Origin: Amoeboaphelidium protococcarum
Taxonomy: Eukaryota; Aphelidiomycota; Aphelidea
Assembly (NCBI GenBank): GCA_023515745.1
Contig: JALECJ010000008.1
Span: 1-53,938 of the forward strand
Length of the DNA stretch: 53,938 nt
Direction of reading: 5' to 3'
Below the pieces are notes generated by a model. It was given only the letters and a program-made list of their open reading frames with translations. It had not been told where the DNA came from and searched no databases. This document shows, in pieces, positions 50,495 through 53,938 of the stretch (its first letter is position 1; every line of letters starts with the position of its first letter). The position numbers and the translations under genes were made by a program.

Positions 50495-51787
50495 TCACTC
50501 AGGTATCATTTGTTATACCTTCACGAGGAATGGCACATATAGGTGGAATTCTTATTCGCCTGAACCATCTTTTTGCATGACACATTTTATAGGGATCCAA
50601 TGTGTTTAAAGATCACTAGCAGTGCAATTTACTTTAACTTTGCATTAGAATTTCACCAACTCTTGCACATCAGCATCCAAAGTGGGTTCTACAGTCAGCT
50701 AAGTGGTGTTGAAATAGACAACTTCAGCGCATTGCAACAGTTAACTAATATCGGCATTATGTACACCGTCAATGTGTATTTAAAAAGTATACGTCGAGTT
50801 ATTGGTCCAATATCCGCTAACATCAATTTCCTACTCACCCAATTTACTAAGTAAGTAAAAACCAGGATCAAGTTGCACGAATGGATAATATTCCGACACT
50901 GTGCTTCGTATAGAATACAGGTATGACTACTGTTATGACTGATTAGCGCGTACCTGCATCATTGAATTTGGCTTAAGAACCAACTTTTCGCATTGACAGC
51001 ACCTTCTGCTTAATCTCAACTTTAGTTACGCCGGCTGGGGATATAATTAATGATGCTTGTCACCTACAGTGCTATACTACAACAATTAGTATGGACCGAT
51101 CTGATTATAAAGTGGCTGGCCCAAAGGATCATCTGTCTCACTCTTCAGTAAATCCTGATCAAAATACGACTTTCCACTAGATATTGATGATAACAAGTCA
51201 TATTGATCATAGTCTACACTATCTAACTACCGCGTAACTTCTTCTACGCTCATTGACTGCATCTTGAACCAGTTGACTAACCGCTCAACTTCCACTTTAC
51301 GATCACTATCATCTGCTTGTTTAATCATTGAAGAATTATCGATTTCCTTCAACTATTCCGCAATACTTTTACAAGACTTAATCCATTACGTACTACTTAC
51401 GTATTCATTCATTAAAGTATTAGTGAGCCCGGTGGCACTCTCTTTCAAAGTCGCGTCGAATTCCAAGTTACAAGCAGGACATTGAATCTAAGAGCCACCA
51501 ACAGCATCTTACACAGTGGGCATAACGTGAGCGCCACATACGCATCTAAAGCAAGATCTCGGACACTTCATACTAACAGGCATCGCTGCATTACTACTGG
51601 CATATGCAATGGAAGTCAAACTCGGCTCATACTGACACTGAGGACAGTAGAAAATGTGAGCGCTACTCTTATCAATCACCGTATCATCTTTATGCATAAG
51701 CAGATTGCAATCGCTGCAATAGAAAGCATCATATATAGATTCAATCTAACCGTTCGGTAGTTGCACAAAGTTCTCCAACGTAATCAT
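50495..51787 (-). CDS. Dynactin subunit 4 (p62)
   Basis: Component of the dynactin pointed-end complex that links dynein to cargo, 430 residues (human DCTN4 has about 460). The N-terminal zinc region has several CxxC pairs: FYCSDCNLLM, FYCPQCQYEPS, CFRCVCGAHVMP and IQCPACNLEF. A helical middle follows. The characteristic LKLRLSRRCCQCEKLVLKPN matches the RSRRCRQCEH-L-KPE motif of p62. C-terminal beta-rich sequence includes YYPFVQLDPGF. ATG51787 begins right at the conserved start. No intron. Together with the CLIP-like protein in this window it shows a working dynactin/plus-end system. Confidence 0.93.
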
Positions 51788-52227
51788 TATCAAATTTTAA
51801 CTATTAATGCGCGTTCTGATAAAGAGCGGTCTCTGGCAATAACAATAGAGAAAAGTCACAATCAACCTCTGGCCTAATAAATAAATACTAAGTCTTTTAA
51901 GGTAAAGGTAAGAGAGAGAGTGAAGTGAATATGAGATATAACAAGTATAGTTACAGTTGCTTCAACTCTTTTCTGAGTGATAAGAAGAGCGAGTGAGAGA
52001 GTGAAACGCGTCAACGCGGTTTCCGCTCAGCATAGTATCCATTCGTAATCAATTGTAGGATGAGGGGGATGATTATACAAAAAATCTGCTGCAATAGGCG
52101 TTTATTATTCTCATCACGACGCTAAAGACAGCAGCGCCTAGTTCAAAGAATATGCTGCAATGCTAACTTCAACTAATATTACTTGGAATACGACAACTTT
52201 ATAATAAACATTCAATCTCTCTATAAC
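51788..52227. other. Intergenic, dynactin p62 upstream region
   Basis: A 440-bp AT-rich region with GAGAGA runs near 51912 and 51995 and ACGCGTCAACGCGG at about 52007. No gene seen. Confidence 0.5.
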
Positions 52228-52698
52228 TCAACGGTCAACCTTTTCAATCGTCTTTTCATCTAGCGATTCCATATTCATTGCGGCAGTAGTTAAGAGCTCC
52301 ATGATTTCCTAGTGATTGTCTCTCATCAATTTTCTGATGCCATCTATTGTGTTCCCAATTCCATCAAATTTGTTCTCTAATCTCTCAAACTTGCCATCAA
52401 AATTGCTTTCCATTGTATCAAGCCTAGCATCAAATTTATCGCTGAATTTATCAAAATTGGCGTTAAATTTATCAAATCGGGCACTAAAATGAGCGTCGAA
52501 TTAGTCCAATCTCCGGCCGACTGTATAAACGGTTAGAGCGCCCCAAATCCCAATTATGCCTATTATTGTGATGAAATCTGCGTTTCTATAAATCATCTAC
52601 CTAAGACGAGAATTCTTGACTAATCTATCGCCATTAGTACCCGTAGAATAGTCGCACTATTTAAGTAATTTTGTACAGACATTGTGGCGCTTAATCAT
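52228..52698 (-). CDS. Membrane-anchored coiled-coil protein with FD repeats
   Basis: A 156-residue frame. One hydrophobic helix (residues 39-57, FITIIGIIGIWGALTVYTV) is followed by a repetitive amphipathic stretch in which Phe-Asp recurs every seven residues (FDAHFSARFDKFNANFDKF and onward through KFERLENKF), then GIGNTIDGIRKLM and an acidic C-terminal helix. This is a probable coiled coil or helical stalk. No family recognised. ATG52698 is the first of three in-frame candidates; a later ATG at 52596 would start just before the membrane helix. Coding potential rests on the regular heptads. Confidence 0.68.
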
Positions 52699-53165
52699 AA
52701 TGTATCCTGCCCGAAAATGGAAATTTCGCTCAGGAAGTAGGAAGATTTCGATCATTTTTCGATTTGAACACGCGTTGGCGCAATATGTTGCCTGAATGAA
52801 GATTTAGCTTCCAAAGTATATCAAATCTCGAGTTACGCTAACGGCACAGACTCAAAAGGATAGTCGAAACAATGTCCATTTTCCTATGTTACATACGCCA
52901 AAAACAGAAAGATCAAATTCAAAATTATGAGAGTGAGGAGGGATCGATCACACGCTAATAAAGATATCGAGCGAGAACTGGTTTTTTGTAGCCTGTCCTA
53001 TCAATGAGCTAGAAGCGAGGCGCGTTCCCACACGATCGATTTTATGAGTTCGATGCCCCCTCTCTCGGCTGCTTCAAACTACGGCGATCACTTCACTCAC
53101 CGCAGTCTCGTACTAAACTTTGTGAAGGAGAATAACAGTCGCTGAACTTTAGACATTCATTAAAT
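52699..53165. other. Intergenic, divergent region before ELO gene
   Basis: A 467-bp region between divergent genes with mixed composition, one GGCGCGTT near 53020 and no supported gene. Confidence 0.5.
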
Positions 53166-53938
53166 ATGGCTGTAATTACTGACGCGTTTGTTAATCTTGG
53201 ATTCGCTACTGAAAAGATGTTGGACAGGCTGGTTGGAGGAGAGGTGGAAGTGGCTCTGCAACAGTAACTAAAAGCTCTGTTTCCTTCTGCTTATGCTTCA
53301 GTGTCCCAGGTACTCGAGCAGAACCGATCTATTCATGTTGACCATCTGCCTCTTATGAATCCTCTGCATGTTGGCATTCTCATTGCCACTTACTTGAGCA
53401 TTGTGTTTGGCGGCAAGTGGTTGACTCAACTATGGCTAAGTCCCGCTGACAAGCCTAATGTTGGTGTTCTGGTCAAAGCTCATAATCTGTTTCTACTAGC
53501 ATTGTCCATGTATATGGCACTCAATGTCGGGTATGAAGCATTTGTTAATCGCGGCTATTCCCTCTTCAATAATCCTAGTGAGGAGGTGCATGCAGCTCGC
53601 GGTCTGTCCAAGGCATTGTGGCTGTTCTACTTTAGCAAGGTGTTTGAGTTTATGGACACCTTCATTATGGTTCTGAAGTAGAACTGGCGTCAAATATCCT
53701 TCTTGCATCTGTATCATCATGCTAGTATTTTCGCAGTGTGGTGGCTAACTATCTTTGTCGCTCCTACGGGAGAGGCGTACTTTAGTGCCATCCTCAACTC
53801 TCTGATTCATGTTGTCATGTACGGTTACTACTTCCTGTCTGCTTGTGGATATGGTAAGCCGGAGAAGAAGGATGTCATTAGTTAGATGGTGAAAACGGTG
53901 AAGCCATACATCACTTTAGGCCAGATGACCCAGTTTTG
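53166..53938 (+). CDS. ELO-family fatty-acid elongase (3' truncated)
   Basis: Very-long-chain 3-ketoacyl-CoA synthase of the ER, cut by the right edge after 257 codons. The visible part has the first membrane helices after residue 60, then the elongase motifs in order: KVFEFMDTFIMVLK, the histidine box FLHLYHHASI (HxxHH catalytic site), NSLIHVVMYGYYFLSA, and TLGQMTQF at the edge. Only the last helix or two and the ER-retrieval end are missing. The N-terminal 45 residues (EVEVALQQQLKALFPSAY) are hydrophilic. Fatty-acid class (saturated, mono- or polyunsaturated) cannot be decided. No intron in the visible part. The ER reductase at 31.6 kb could serve the same elongation cycle. Confidence 0.95.

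Overview
The window is nuclear DNA of a unicellular eukaryote that does not use the standard genetic code. Every recognisable protein is continuous only if TAA and TAG are read as glutamine and TGA is the sole stop. TAA or TAG falls on glutamines that are conserved in Rap1, SERCA, RING and RapGAP families, while CAA and CAG are also used. With this code about 28 genes can be read on both strands, mostly intronless or with one or two short GT-AG introns (50-163 bp), separated by short AT-rich gaps. The gene set looks opisthokont: Rap1 with a Rap-type GAP, a CLIP-170-like protein ending in DETF, dynactin p62, RFWD3 and a fungus-like small GPI protein. It also holds genes better known from plants or other protists (NPSN-type SNARE, plant-type GH35 beta-galactosidase, cofactor-independent phosphoglycerate mutase). 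An early-branching relative of fungi would fit. Aphelids such as Amoeboaphelidium are, from memory, reported to use this code, but the species cannot be fixed from the window.

Layout. 0.2-5.8 kb: TRIP12/UFD4-type HECT ubiquitin ligase (+). 6.0-7.8 kb: iPGM (-). 8.0-10.5 kb: GH35 beta-galactosidase (-). 10.5-12.1 kb: CorA/Alr magnesium transporter (+). 12.4-14.0 kb: CAP-Gly/CLIP protein (+). 14.0-15.2 kb: threonine aldolase (-). 15.4-15.8 kb: small membrane protein (+). 16.1-16.8 kb: P-loop TTD14/AAA_28-like protein (+). 17.0-18.9 kb: secreted orphan (+). 19.0-20.9 kb: RFWD3-like RING-WD ligase (-). 21.1-24.3 kb: SERCA calcium pump (+). 24.4-25.2 kb: LEA-2-type membrane protein (-). 25.6-26.0 kb: mitoribosomal mS23 (-). 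26.2-26.7 kb: Cys-rich GPI protein (-). 26.9-27.4 kb: NOPCHAP1-like protein (-). 27.6-29.3 kb: beta-adaptin appendage without trunk (+). 29.5-31.4 kb: ThrE/Prm10 transporter (+). 31.6-32.7 kb: ER short-chain reductase (+). 33.1-34.0 kb: NPSN SNARE (+). 34.7-39.2 kb: RapGAP (-). 40.3-41.1 kb: Rap1 (+). 41.5-43.0 kb: PTPA (-). 43.6-46.1 kb: double PH protein (+). 46.3-49.3 kb: PX/BAR sorting nexin (+). 49.8-50.2 kb: 39-cysteine metallothionein (+). 50.5-51.8 kb: dynactin p62 (-). 52.2-52.7 kb: membrane-anchored coiled coil (-). 53.2 kb to the end: ELO fatty-acid elongase (+, cut by the window edge).

How genes relate. Most neighbours are unrelated housekeeping genes, as expected outside operons. 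The clear functional pair is Rap1 and its GAP, divergently transcribed from a 1.1-kb intergenic region: Rap1 carries the Thr61 that marks Rap proteins and the GAP carries the matching Asn-thumb motif. Loose themes are microtubule plus-end/dynactin (CLIP, p62), vesicle traffic (NPSN, beta appendage, sorting nexin, PH protein), ubiquitin (HECT, RFWD3) and ER lipid or calcium work (SDR, ELO, SERCA).

Limits. Because only TGA stops translation, long open frames arise by chance on either strand, so open frames without homology or a good start were not called. No tRNA, rRNA, transposon or CRISPR was recognised. Exon borders are read by eye, without transcripts.
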